A stretch of DNA of 64,000 bases from Pelobates cultripes (taxonomy: Eukaryota; Chordata; Amphibia; Anura; Pelobatidae). This document shows, piece by piece, positions 19,660 to 31,549 of the stretch. Location: contig OW240918.1 of the NCBI GenBank assembly GCA_933207985.1, forward strand, positions 25,371,119-25,435,118, read 5' to 3'. The notes beneath the pieces were generated by a model. It was not told the DNA's origin. It ran no database searches and saw only the letters and a program-made list of their open reading frames with translations. Positions within the stretch are counted from its first letter, which is position 1. Every line of letters begins with the position of its first letter. The position numbers and the translations under genes are program-made.

Positions 19660-21530
19660 AATCTGGTTATAACCCCATTTTTACTCTCGTTACTGGCACC
19701 CAGATTCTGGCACCTAGATTCTGGCCTCTAAGATTGGGACCCTGTCCCCTGCAATAGGCATTTAGCTCCACACCTGTCTCTCACTCGCCTCCACCCCCCC
19801 CCCCCACAACTGCCTTGGTTAGGGGTTACACCACCTTCTAGCCTGACTCTTGCTACCTAATAGGTGGTCTTGTTATCCCCTTACCTCTCAATATATCCAC
19901 CACCCCTTTCAGTCTTATCTTGAAAACAATAAATCCTTGGTGTAAACCTCTATAAGTCTAAGACAGAGTACCCTTAATAATTATAAGTGGCATTATACTA
20001 TGTCACTTAATTTGCATCCAAGTATGGTTACAATCGTATAATCGTTTACACACTATTAACACCCATGTCTCTTAAATGCATCTATGTCAACCCCTCATGT
20101 ATGCCTCAGAAGAGACATATCTGTTTTCCTCATTTAATTTAACCCCCAAAAGGAGGTGCGTGGAGTGTTCCTTTTAATGTGTTTAAGTTGTGTTGGGGAA
20201 GGAGTGTCCAGACACCTTCTTAGCTTCATGATTTAAACCATTTGGCAGTGGTTCTGGTGCCTTCTTATAGTTTTGTTGTTCTCTAAATATTATTACTAAT
20301 CCTTGTTGTTTCATTTTACTAGAGACATTGGATAGCTGCATTAATTTATATCCTGCTATTCCAGTAAAGAAAACAAACTGAATAACTTATACCTAACCAC
20401 TGTACCCTTCTACAATGAAGGAACCCCAATGACCCTAAATGCATTAGCATCAAGTGACCAACCATCAGTAAAGACCTGTATTTTCGTACTCTCTACTGGA
20501 TGTACTCCTTACTGCTTGACAAACAGGCAGCCAGGTGGGAAGGCTGTATGTCCAGCTAGTGATTGGAATACTGATGGCTCATAGAATAGAAGGCTGTAAG
20601 TATTATAACTCTATTAGAAGTATTCCCTCCACCACTTAGCAATGTCTAAATGACTGTATTGGGAAAATGAACTCAGACGCACATTTTATACAGGCAGGTC
20701 TGTGGATTTGTATTAAATAGAATAATTCAAATTTCTGATAAGAACACATCACATTAAATCACTATTTAGAATGACCACAGAAAGCTATCTTGCAGAACAT
20801 GTAATTTATTGGAAATAATCAATATATGGTCATACAAATGTATCAATCCACTAGTTGTAGAAATCGGCAAATCTAGAAAAAGCTTTACAAATGTAGAAAA
20901 GAAATAACATTTTCAGATCTCCTGTTTGTCTTGCAGTTGAAATCCCTTGAAATTTTGTGAAAGTAAATATTTTGTCTAAGTATATTACAAACTTGCATAC
21001 TGAGATTAGAACTGATTAGAAAGTTTCTTCAGTATCGCTACCATTGGATGACTTTAAAACCCATTATAAAACAGAAAAAAATTAGAGATACAAGTTTACA
21101 TGGCAAAAATATTCAGAGTTGAGTTATTCATCACCTTCCCAGCCTCATATCTCTCTCACACTCTTTCACTTTAAGCTAAACATATCTCCCAGCCTCAAAA
21201 CTCTTGCTATCTCCTCTAAATATTTCTCTATCCACATATCCCTGTCCCAGCCCCATCTCTAGAAGTAATTCGGTGGTCGAGCTGAAACTTTGGCAGAAAT
21301 GTAAGTCCTATGCTTTCTAGGCTGGCCAAATATTATGGGATTTGTATAACAGAATAGCAACAGTATAATTGCATTCTCACGTGCAAGAATTAATTTATTG
21401 GGTCATCTACAGTAAAATGGTTTAATATCCATTGGAGATTTTAGTAGATGAAATCTTTTCTCAATATTGACAATAGCAGATGAAAACTGTTCTTGTTAGA
21501 GAGTGAAGCAGGTAAAACCTGTCCTTCTAG
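19660..21530. other. no gene seen
   Basis: Includes a poly-C run near 19793-19806 and AT-rich DNA. No coding motif recognised. Confidence 0.5.
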
Positions 21531-21539
21531 CATTTAGAA

Positions 21540-21805
21540 GAAGGCCATAATCCCACAACCTGAATGGGTTGCACTTAAGGCCACCTATACCACCTATAAC
21601 ACGCGGCCATTCTCCCAGAGCACTTCGCCCACACTTGACACTGCACCAACATTGGTCCATAACTTTAGTGATGCATATCTGTTCTTAATATGATACGCCT
21701 TGTTTTACAACATATGTACACTTTTATGTATATGTTACATGGCCAGAAATGGTGCGATAAAAAATGAAAAATCTCAATAAAAAGAGATTGACAAAAAAAA
21801 AACTG
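21540..21805 (+). repeat. possible LINE 3' tail ending in poly-A
   Basis: A comparatively GC-rich stretch ends TCAATAAAAAGAGATTGAC followed by an A-run near 21792-21801. The CAATAAA plus A-tail arrangement is typical of LINE 3' ends. No coding motif confirms the family. Confidence 0.35.
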
Positions 21806-22059
21806 CTCTTGTATATTAATATAAAAGCCTATACTGTACACTCAATATTTCACCCTCCAAACGACCAAATTAATTATTATATGCAAGGAAACATTTTTGC
21901 AGTTTCTATTCTTTTGTATGAATAAAACTCCTACGATTCCTAGTCAGTTTGGCATGTATTTCTGAAACTACTGAGAATCTACTATTTTTTTTAATGTTTG
22001 TAGCCATGAGGAAATGTTCATAATAAAAACATAATAATACACAGGGATATAATTTTTCA

Positions 22060-22260
22060 TTAGTGGGGTAATAGCTTCTTGATCCAATGAGATATCTGAC
22101 TGCCAGTCTGGGGTCGAAAAGGAATTTTTTCCTAGTTTGTTGCAAAATTGAAAGCAGTTCAGACTGGGTTATTGCCTTCTTTTGGATTAACAGCAAAACC
22201 AAATGTGAGTAAGACTGAACTTGATGGAATCATGTCTCTTTTCAGCTATATAATTATGTA
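22060..22260 (+). repeat. CR1/L2-like LINE 3' end
   Basis: The order GGTCGAAAAGGAATTTTTTC, a TTGCCTTCTTTTGGATTAAC block, and GAACTTGATGGAATCATGTC followed by TTTTC is characteristic of the 3' end shared by CR1/L2-group LINEs of vertebrates. The usual last block (TTGAACTTGATGGAC-TATGTCTTTTTTC) is recognisable with substitutions. No protein-coding part remains. Confidence 0.6.
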
Positions 22261-22967
22261 CAATTATTATAATGATTGTTATAACACATAACAGTTAGTA
22301 AATGTGGTGATATAGTGAATTCTTAGATGAAACAGTCTTTACTTTATTGGTGTTGAATGGATTAATATGTTTATGTCTGATTTAGACGTCAAATAAAAAC
22401 GTATTAACAACGTATGCATGAAATACCAGTTTGTGCAACCAATAATTAAAAAATCTGCACATTTTTTTTATTAGATTTCAGTATGTCTACAAATCAAATT
22501 ACTCAACAATATATTGAAATGTCACTAGATGGCGGTAAAGCACAGCAAATGTGCAAAACACATGCGGTCGCAAGAATAGACAACACTACCTTAATATGAT
22601 AATTTACAATCCATTGGCTTCTATCAATCATTATTTAAAATTAAATCTGTCTTTAAGGATCATCATGAAAATGACAAATGAATATGGCTTTGAACAGCAG
22701 CCTGAATATATTGCTAGTTGATCCAAATAGTGGCAAGAGACTTACAAACTCTCATGTGGGGTATTTCAAATAAGAAATGTAAATCCAACTTTGTAATATG
22801 TGATACTCACGGTAATGTTTGATAATCCACAGCGACTTTTTGTGGCTCCGAGTGATTGTAAATGTAATCTACACTTAGGAGATATGGTATGCTATTTCAT
22901 TTAATAACGTTTTAGATTTTTTTAATCTAAATGACTCAAAATAATGATAAAATGTTAAGATAGATAG

Positions 22968-23016
22968 ATGACAGACAGACAGACAGACAGACAGATAGAT
23001 AGATAGATAGATAGAT
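22968..23016. repeat. GACA/GATA microsatellite
   Basis: ACAGACAGACAG repeats followed by GATAGATAGATA repeats. Expressed on the other strand it gives the Ser/Val/Cys-type frame seen near 22875-23093. Confidence 0.95.
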
Positions 23017-23299
23017 GTAGCGTTATATATTAAATGATACACAATATATTCATAGTCAACATTCAATGTTAAAAAATATATATAACAATGCACTTGTCAT
23101 TTATCTTACCTTTGACCTTTAAAATAATAGAAAAATAGTGCATAGTTTTCTTAGAGGAAGTTATAAAATAACAAGGGCAATTAACAAATGAGATAATTGA
23201 GCCTTAAATATTAAATTTTTATCATTCGATGATGTCATTTTCAAGTACGTTAAATTGAATAGTAAGAAACTGTACTCTTCGTATTTATTTTCAAAATTT

Positions 23300-24135
23300 C
23301 TGTTTGAAACTCCGGGGCATCCCGGAGGACACTGCGGTAGCCGAACTACCACACATACTGAGACGCTTATTAGTGGCCCTGCTTCTGCCACGGCAGGCTA
23401 AGAGGGTGCACCTGGATGGTGCACCCCACTACGATCCAGAGAACTGCAAATTCGAATCACCAATGAAACCCTGATATAGTGACCCACTTCGTCCCACGTG
23501 GACCCAAGCAGGACCAGTCAGCGGTAGCAGCGACCTGAAACAGGCAGCCATGTACCAACACTCCAAAGACACTCTGCAAATTTACAAGTTATTTTATTTT
23601 GCTCCGATGTTAGTTTAACTAGTTTTGCTAAATGTACCCCACTGACCGGATGGTCCGTCGACCATAATATTCTATCCCCCCTGTCTAACTTGATTTTATC
23701 AGGGTCCCTGCAACCTACATCGCCATTGCCAGGCATAGTAATTATAAATAGCCTGAAGTAAGCTTCCTCTTTAAGGAAATAGCCACTCGAAATCGTTAAG
23801 TATGCCCGGGATGTATTACACACATCTAATGTACCAAGCATAGGTTATATCACACCCACACAAGAGCATAATCTATGTCTCACTTACCTCTATCCTTACT
23901 GGGTACTCATCATGGATGACAGGTTACTACAGCTAACCCGGGCAAGTACTTCCAGCTATTTGTTTAACCCTCTATCACTCGAAAAATATAAAACATAAAA
24001 TGTGCAATGTATGAGAAGCCATACCAATGTTAACGAATGTTTATTGTTCTGATAGCACTAGCTGTTGTGGCTATGTGATTGTGTCTGTTATCTTATGCAC
24101 GACCTAAATAAAGAATTACAATTTTTTTTTTTTAT
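23300..24135 (+). repeat. possible non-LTR element 3' segment
   Basis: A GC-richer block (CCGGGGCATCCCGGAGGACAC onward) within AT-rich flanks ends in CCTAAATAAAGAATTACAA and a T-rich tract near 24121-24133. A CAAATTCGAATCACC stretch near 23448 resembles a Pol III B box, but no paired A box or cloverleaf was found. Without coding motifs this remains an unclassified repeat candidate. Confidence 0.3.
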
Positions 24136-24139
24136 ATAT

Positions 24140-26230
24140 TTCTGTTAGAGACTGAATACGTTAATGTTAATTAAAGATTCTATATTATGCTTAAATGACT
24201 GTGGATTTTTAATGATTATAAAGTATCGACTTAACAAGTTAAAATTATACTCCAATCCCAAAGTCTACAGGATTGGAGAAGGCGCACAGCTGCCCGCTAC
24301 TTAACACAATTACTGCACAATAAGTATAGAAATGGCACACACCACCACGAAAAGCACAAAGATTAGCGGTGCACGCTCCTGGTTCAGTAGGGGTTGTATT
24401 TATTTCATTTAATGATACTGTCGGGGGGGGTGGAACTTTTTTTGCACTGAGTTTTTCAAGATGGGACATCTGTCTGAGTTGCATGACTGGTCCACAGTGG
24501 TTATCTTTGGAACAGTAAAGCTACAAGAAAATAGTGTAGCGCTTAAAAATACATCAAGTGATTGAAGAAAATTCACTTTTCAGAAATGTCACAACTTTTT
24601 CACAAATAAAATCCAATTAGTGATACAAAGTGCTCATGCAACCGAAGACATCAATTTTGTGTGAAGGAAATATTATGATCAATCCAAATGTGTTGTTCTG
24701 GAAAATTCCTTTAAAGTGCTTAGTGAATAATTTTATTATTTTTTATTTGAGGTATATCTCACCTAAAGAAGCCATATTGCTGCTAAGTATATATTTTTTT
24801 TGCTCACTGATACACTAAGTGAAACACTGTTCTCGTTTACACAGTTGTAATATTATATTGCACATTTTGCACAAAATTATTCACTAAGCACTTCTAAATC
24901 TAAAGTCAAAGATTAGAACAGGTGAGTTTCACAAACCTTTCACTTACACATTATTCCAGGTAATCGTATCTTTATTCAAGAAGTTTGCCTTCCCCAAATT
25001 TAAACCCTGGCCATTTGTATTCCTATATACATATACAAGTATATATATTTTTTTATTTTAGGCATTGTACTTAATTATTGTTAATAATGTTGTAAATCGG
25101 TGGTAGATGTTGTATGTTATCAAAATATAAAACCAAATGCAAATATATATATATATATATTTTTTATAAACACATAATTGAACATATATGGTTGTCTGAA
25201 TTAATAGGACTAAGTAGTAACATTGTAGATAGTAAATAACATGACTAATGAAACTCGACAAAACGGAGAAGAAGAAAGAAAACTAAAAAGTCTGCTTAAT
25301 GCTTAATTAGAGAATCTAAAAAAAAGCAGGGCCTAACCCTAAAAAGTCTACGAAAGAAGTGAAGATAATCCCTAATAAAGAGGATCCAATTAGATCAACT
25401 TTGAATTTCCAATGAAATATACTTAGTCCTATATTAAAACGTTCTTGTGCTTACACGTGTGAATAAATAAAAAATCAAGGTGAACAAAAATATGTACACC
25501 TGAATAAACAACATAATTATAAATATTAATGAATTCAATGTATTTAACAAGGTGAGATGAAAACCTCCACCTTACCATAATTGCCGAAATTGGTATAATC
25601 CTTTATTGAAGCATTTCAATATCTCAACTGAGCTGTTTATTTGACAGGGGTCATCATTTTATTAAGTATCAAAGAGCTATAGCTATGTGAATTTGAACCA
25701 TAATATTAATTGTGTTATGTCCTCATAAAAGTATCTCAAATATGTGTTTCAGAATAATAGATCCCGTGAAGTTCCTAATTGTACGAGAGACAAGGGTAAC
25801 ATTTAAATTGCAAGGATACTAGCCACTTAAATGAAATAAGTAAAATACAAACATAGTGAATACTGCTTGTAAGGTATAATTTCTATATCCCACGCTAAAA
25901 GGGGCAGATAAATATATAAGAACAATATTGCATTTGGACACTTAAAAAATCGTAGTGTATGGAGTAAGCTCAAAATAAAATAGAGTTTGACAAAATAGAA
26001 CCACTTGGTAAAATACAAGCTGAACAAGGAAGTGAGGGGGTTCGCTAAAAACTCTCTTAATTTGCATTCACCGAACAGTAAGAGAACTTGTAAGTAAATA
26101 AATAATAACTCAGAGCAAAAGGCTCCGATATAGCAAAACACAAAACTTAGATTAAAGTTTCTCAAAATTGCCTAGATGCACTAATGCTATATGTGAACAT
26201 CTTCCATACCTCAGAGCCAGAAGGCTCCTA
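24140..26230. other. no gene seen
   Basis: AT-rich. Contains a TA microsatellite near 25142-25160 and a CGGGGGGGGTGG run near 24421-24432. Short frames are unsupported. Confidence 0.5.
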
Positions 26231-26240
26231 TATACCAGAC

Positions 26241-26453
26241 CAGTGCTCCTCTACCCTCTCATCAAGGCACAACTACTAGTCCAGGATTTAGGGATTACCC
26301 AGGTGTGTCTAAGGTGTTTAAAAAAACAAAAACAAAACACCTTAGACTATAAGGTGTTTTTCTTTTCTTTTTCTAAACACCTTAGAAACACCTGGGTAAT
26401 CCCTAAATCCTGAACTGTTAGGTGTGCCTTGAGGAGAGGGTTGAGGAGCACTG
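26241..26453. mobile_element. hAT foldback MITE, 213 bp, with perfect 8-bp duplication
   Basis: Starts CAGTGCTCCTCTACCCTCTC and ends with its inverted counterpart (GAGAGGGTTGAGGAGCACTG). The arms extend about 80 bp inward (CAGGATTTAGGGATTACCCA, CTAAGGTGTTT), leaving a short A-rich/T-rich centre. The flanking direct repeat TACCAGAC at 26233-26240 and 26454-26461 is exact, the signature of hAT insertion. Non-coding; mobilised only in trans by a related transposase. Confidence 0.92.
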
Positions 26454-26639
26454 TACCAGACTAAAGTCAAAGTGAATGTAAAATTCAAGGCTATAATTTC
26501 TAATTCAGCTATGCTATCAGTGCCTCTGACAAGTTTTACCTTTTATGGGAACTTCAACAATATATAAATAAATAAATAAATAAAACAGCTACCGTTTGTA
26601 GGACTTTTATCACAAAACATTTGTAAACTATTCCTGTTA

Positions 26640-27060
26640 TTTCTGTCTGAAATGTTTGCTGTACAACATTCGCCAATAGACAGCATGACAGCAATCTACT
26701 ATAATTATATGAAGTGGGTAATAAAACCATTCATTTTGACTCAGATAGAAATCGAAGCAGGACAAGATAAGCTGCATGAAGCCTCGTAATAGACTAATCC
26801 ATTAATGATAGAACACCAAATATGGGTTGTATAATTCAAAATGACCTCTTGGACTTTCATTCAATTACGGAAAGCCTATCAAAGCATAGGAGAAAGGATT
26901 TACAATTCCATCAAATAGAATATAAACAAAGTTTACAATTCATTAATCTGGAAACGGTGGAAGGCTGTTTTACATTGTAAATGTTAGATTGCAATAGTGA
27001 GATTAGATAAAAAAAAATCCAACCAAATAATTGTTCTTGGTTAGCTGTTTTGAACTAAAT
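26640..27060. other. repeat-free, homeobox-motif-rich stretch
   Basis: No repeat or frame recognised. It contains several TAAT motifs and inverted ATTCAATTA/TTAATGA words. It could be plain AT-rich DNA or conserved non-coding sequence; the sequence alone does not decide. Confidence 0.25.
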
Positions 27061-27357
27061 TATACAGTCCTTGTCAGTACTACATGTTGTCTGTACACAT
27101 GTACATCCATCCATTATATGTCTGTTTGTCTGTCTATGCATCCATCCATATTTTAAAACACTTAAAAGCTTTGTAAACCATCCCGGTCATCCATGTCTTG
27201 AATTTATGACTTACAATATATTAGCCAGTACAGCTGCAATTTCCACTATTTATATGAAGGGAACCCAAGCCTCTGCTATTAATGATAAGCTTTTTATATG
27301 GCATCTTTAAATTCAAATCAGGTACATTCATAAAGTTGGGATGGGTTTGTTCAATAA

Positions 27358-27862
27358 TTAAAATGACACCCTATACACTAAAGCAACTGTATGCCCTCCG
27401 TAGCCTCACTGCTCAATTTTCTGCCATTTAGAAGTTAAATGACTGTTTATGCAGCCCTAGCCACACCTCCCCTGTCTGACAATCACATAGTCTTCTTATA
27501 TACATTCTGGAAAAAATATCAAATTTTTACATAGTATGTTTAATTTAGAATTGCTTATCTACTGCTCTCTTAATGGCCTGCTAAAGTCTGCAACAGCACC
27601 CTGTGTGTGATTAAAGTTTAATAAACAAAGCAAGAAATAAGAATACCTAAAGTAAACACACTGTGCTGTAAGAGCTGATTAAAAATAAAATAATTTTTCA
27701 TGTTTGCTGTGTAAATCACAAGGGAGGTTTGGCTAAGGCAGCGTAAATAGAAACAAACATGATTTAACTCCAAAATGGAAGAGAATTAAGCAGTGAGACT
27801 GCATGTGGTATCATCTCTACACTAAAATTGATTCATTAAGGTAAAGTTTTGGCACATAAAAT
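27358..27862. mobile_element. TTAA foldback MITE, diverged full copy
   Basis: Same order as the well-preserved copy at 35776-36286: CTCACTGCTCAATTTTCTGC, CATTTAGAAGTTAAATGACT, GCAGCCCTAGCCACACCTCC, then, in the other arm, GATTTAACTCCAAAATGG and GAATTAAGCAGTGAG, ending in CATTAAGGTAAAG. TTAA lies at 27358-27361; the right end is approximate. Confidence 0.75.
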
Positions 27863-28443
27863 ATCTCTTTAAATGTAAATGACTATTATTCAATGTATTT
27901 ATAACAATTTTGAATTCTGTGGGAAATGTTTCAACAATATTGAAAAATAATAAAGGAAGTAACACAAGTTATATAAGTATTTGTGTTTTCTTTTAGCCAG
28001 TGACACTTTTATGTTAAAGGTTCTGAATTTTATTACTTGCATAGCTTTCAAAATGGGCTAAGTATTTAAGATGCTCTGGGCTAATCATTTATGCCAGTTC
28101 ATGACTGTTTGCCAAAGTGTTAGAAGATCAGATGAAAACAGTATTTTAAGATGTAGCCTTGGGTGGAGGTCAATGTGGTATGACAGAAAACTTGCGTTTC
28201 TTGGGGTACTTTTGAGACCACGGGGGATATTTTTTTTTCTATCCGGTGATCAAAAACTTGTATCCCGTACGTGAAATTGTTGAGCAATGACATCTCTTCA
28301 TCTTGTCCTTTCCCCTCACAAAGCCAGAGGGTCTTCAGCTTTTCTTTTTTGCTCCTCGTATCTTTGTCTTTGGCAGAAGCAATTGAACTGACAGGCAGCT
28401 AGCTGCCATATCCTATTCTTTCTTTAAATAAATAAAAGGCTTA

Positions 28444-28549
28444 CCGCCTTCAAGGCTATCTGTCATAATGGTATCATCTTGGTGGGTATTTCTCAGGTGC
28501 TCATTTTGTTTCTTCCCCTACAGACACAAGAAAAACAACAAACATACAT
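28444..28549. repeat. 106-bp direct repeat, copy 1
   Basis: CCGCCTTCAAGGCTATCTGT through ACAACAAACATACAT is repeated at 31441-31546 with three mismatches. See copy 2. Confidence 0.95.
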
Positions 28550-28822
28550 CATACTTAAAAAAACAACAAAAAAACAAGAAAGAAAAAAAACACACTGACA
28601 TGCATGCCACACACAGCAGTAGTTGCATGGTTTTTAAAGTGCAAGCATCATATTGTCATGGCAAATATATCATAAAACTATAAATATACCCATAACATAT
28701 AAGGTTTGGATGTAAATTCTACATTTCTTAACTTGAAATAATAATGGACTTCATATCAAAACTGAGTGCAATGCAAGTGTGTTATTATAACTTCTTACTT
28801 CTGTTGAAAAAATAAACACTTC

Positions 28823-28978
28823 TTAAAGGGACACTATAGGCACTCAGACCACGTCAGCTCATTGAAGTGGTCTGGGTGCAGTATCCCAGGTCCCTTAACA
28901 CTGCAAATTTAATTATTTCAGTTTTTAATATACAACTTTGTTTTCTTGGCACTATAGTTTCCCTTTAATAGAATTCTA
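28823..28978. mobile_element. short TTAA-flanked MITE, complete
   Basis: TTAA at 28823-28826 and 28975-28978 flank a 148-bp element whose ends are AGGGACACTATAG and CTATAGTTTCCCT, inverted repeats with one mismatch. TTAA target duplications and short termini are the hallmark of piggyBac-type (also Kolobok-type) elements; a transposase-bearing relative is not present here. A local hairpin (CAGACCACGTCAGC with GAAGTGGTCTGGG) lies near the left end. Confidence 0.8.
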
Positions 28979-29456
28979 CGGACCCTCATATCTATGAGTT
29001 ATAGGATTTATAGAAATAAAATAAGTCACTATGGATAGAGAAGAGGTGTATATAACTGTGAAGCATGTATTAATGGAAAATAATACTATTGAGGGGTTCT
29101 GGAACCATTATAATAAACCATGAGGTTGAAGGTCGAATGGTGTATAAATGCCTTCAGATCCCTGAGATGTCATTGCTAACCTCCAATACCAATGTGTAAC
29201 TTCTATATTACATTATATTATTGGGTTAGAGTTAGTGTTAGGATAATGAAGAGGTTAATGTGTTGAGTAGTGCATTACATTAGTGTAGTGGTTAAGAGGA
29301 AGACTTGATATACTTGCCCCAGTACTGTCACCTACTGAGATAGGTGAGAATTACAGTCCTGGTTGGCAGGATTTTAGCTATCATTATTAAAGTCCAAACC
29401 AAAAAATGTCCAACAAAAATCAATTGGTGAAAAAGTGAAAAATCACTGAATATATA

Positions 29457-29720
29457 TTAAAGAAACACTATGGCATTAGGAACACAAATGTGTTCTCCTA
29501 ACACTATAGTGCCTTGATGACCATTTAGGTTACTGGCCTCCACTTACAGGGAGAAAAAAAAAGTACTTTTACTTACCTTATTCTTTCATAGTGCTGGTTT
29601 TCATGGCTAGCTCCTTCTCCTTGGCTGTGACAATCAATGCTTTACTTTAGGAAGACATTGGGAGGCTTCAGCGTATGCATGGCAAAATAACTCTTTGCGT
29701 CAATCAGGTGGCCTTCTCAG
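29457..29720. mobile_element. TTAA MITE, left end
   Basis: TTAAAGAAACACTATGGCAT at 29457 is a diverged terminus, followed by AACACTATAGTGCCTTGATG. The right terminus is not visible. Confidence 0.55.
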
Positions 29721-29883
29721 AAAGCTTAATCTTGATGGAACAATTCTCTATGTAACTATGTGATCTGATTGAAACGGCTTTTAAAACAATATTTTTACTC
29801 TGCTATGCTATTTCATCGAAAGCTCCTCTAGTGGCTATCTGACAGTTTTTACAAAACATATTAAGAGTGGAAACTGGTCTGTA

Positions 29884-29884
29884 C

Positions 29885-29941
<57 letters not shown>
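29884..29941. repeat. TA dinucleotide microsatellite
   Basis: Almost pure TATATA next to the Tc1-like element that starts at 29942, which inserts at TA. Confidence 0.95.
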
Positions 29942-31430
29942 GTATCTCATAAAAGTAAGTATTCCCCTCACATATTTGTAAATATTTTATCATACCTTTT
30001 AATGTGACAACTCTGAAGAAATAACACTCTGTTACAATGTAAAGTAGTAAGTGTACAACCTGTATAACAGTGTAAATGTGCTGTCCCCTCAAAATAACTC
30101 AAAACACAGCCAATAATGTCTAAACTGTTGGCAACAAAAGTGAGTACACCCCTAAGTGGAAATGTCCAAATTGGGCCCAAAGTGTCAATATTTTGTGTGG
30201 CCACGATTATTTTCCAGCACTGTCTTAACCCTTATGCGCATGGAGTTCACCAGAGATTCACAGGTTGCCACTGGAGTCCTCTTCCACTCCTACATGACGA
30301 CATCACGGAGCTGGTAGATGTTAGAGACCTTGCTCTCCCCCACCTTCCATTTGAGGATGCCCCACAGATGCTCAATAGGGTTTAAGTCTGGAGACATGCT
30401 TGGCCAGTCCATCACCTTTACCTTCAGGTTCTTTAGCAAGGCAGTGGTCATCTTGGAGGTGTGTTTGGGGTTGTTATCATGTTGTAATACTACCCTGTGG
30501 CCCAGTCTCCAAAGGGAGGGGATCATGCTCTGCTTCAGTATGTCACAGTAGATGTTAGCATTCATGGTTCCCTCAATGAACTGTAGCTCCCCAGTGCCGG
30601 CAGCACTCATGCAGGCCCAGACCATGACACTCCCACCCCCATGCTTGACTGTAGGCAAGACACACCTTTTATATTCCTCATCTGGTTGCCACCACACATG
30701 CTTGACACCATCTGAACCAAATAGGTTTATCTTTGTCTTATCAGACCACAGGACATGGTTCCAGTAATCTATGTCCTTAGTCTGTTGTCTTCAGCAAACT
30801 GTTTGTGGACTTTCTTGTGCAAGAGGCTTCCTTCTGGGACAACAGCCATGCTTACCAATTTGCTGAAGTGTGCGGTGTATGGTCTGATCACTGACAGGCC
30901 CACCCCTTTAACCTCTGCAGCAATGCTGGCAGCACTCATACATCTATTTCCCAAAGACAACCTCTGGATATGATGCTGAGCACGTGGACTCAACTTCTTT
31001 GGTCGACCATGGCGAGGCCTGTTCTGAGTTAAGCCTGTCCCGAGAAACCGCTGCATGGTCTTGCCCACCGTGCTGCAGCTCAGTTTCAGGGTCTTGGAAA
31101 TCTTCTTATAGCCTAGGCCATCTTTATGTAGAGCAACAATTCTTTTTTTCAGATCCTCAGAGAATTATTTGCCATGAGGTGCCATGTTGAACTTCCAGTG
31201 ACCAGTATGAGAGAGTGTGAGAGCGATAACACCAAATTTAACACACCTGCTCCCTTTTCACATTGAGACCTTGTAACACTAACGAGTTACATGACACCGG
31301 GGAGGTAAAATGGCTAATTGGGTCCAATCTGGACATTTCCACTTAGGGGTGTATTCACTTTTGTTGCCAACGTCTTATACATTAGTGGCTGTATGTTGAG
31401 TTATTTTGAGGGGACACTTTTGTGAGATAC
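29942..31430 (-). mobile_element. Tc1-like transposon, defective
   Basis: The element begins GTATCTCATAAAAG at 29942 and ends with the inverted CTTTTGTGAGATAC at 31430. Long inverted repeats are evident inside: GTCCCCTCAAAATAACTC, GGCAACAAAAGTGAGTACAC and CCCTAAGTGGAAATGTCC (30080-30170) recur inverted at 31320-31415. The right repeat has lost the roughly 100-150 bp that on the left separates the outer terminus from the GTCCCCTC block, so the ends are unequal. TA precedes the left end; the right flank reads CA, a mutated duplication. Encodes a broken DD34E transposase on the minus strand. Confidence 0.92.
30290..31185 (-). pseudogene. Tc1-like DD34E transposase, broken
   Basis: Reads from an ATG at 31185 (MAPHGK) and meets a TAA at codon 7. 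The DNA-binding part follows (RPRHGRPKKLSPRAQHHIQR, near 31000-31020), with the GRPKKLS linker typical of paired-like Tc1 transposases. The frame shifts near 30790. The catalytic part includes a WSDKTKINLFG block (first Asp, about 30740), GGGSVMVWACMS, HDNNPKHTSK (second Asp) and SPDLNPIEHLWG (Glu). Exactly 34 residues separate the second Asp from the Glu, so DD34E spacing is kept. The frame ends at 30290. The premature stop and frameshift make it non-functional. Confidence 0.92.
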
Positions 31431-31440
31431 CATATATATA

Positions 31441-31546
31441 CCGCCTTCAAGGCTATCTGTCATAATGGTATCATCTTGGTGGGTATTTCTCAGGTGCTCA
31501 TTTTGTTGTTTCCCCTACGGACACAAGAAAAACAACAAACATACAT
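31441..31546. repeat. 106-bp direct repeat, copy 2
   Basis: Begins 10 bases after the Tc1-like right end and matches 28444-28549 at 103 of 106 positions by eye. The sequence then diverges sharply on both sides. Confidence 0.95.
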
Positions 31547-31549
31547 GCA

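Noticed and set aside
23380..23465. tRNA-like or SINE-head sequence with a CAAATTCGAATCACC B-box-like word
   Set aside because: No A box at the right distance and no cloverleaf could be drawn; included only as part of an unclassified repeat candidate.
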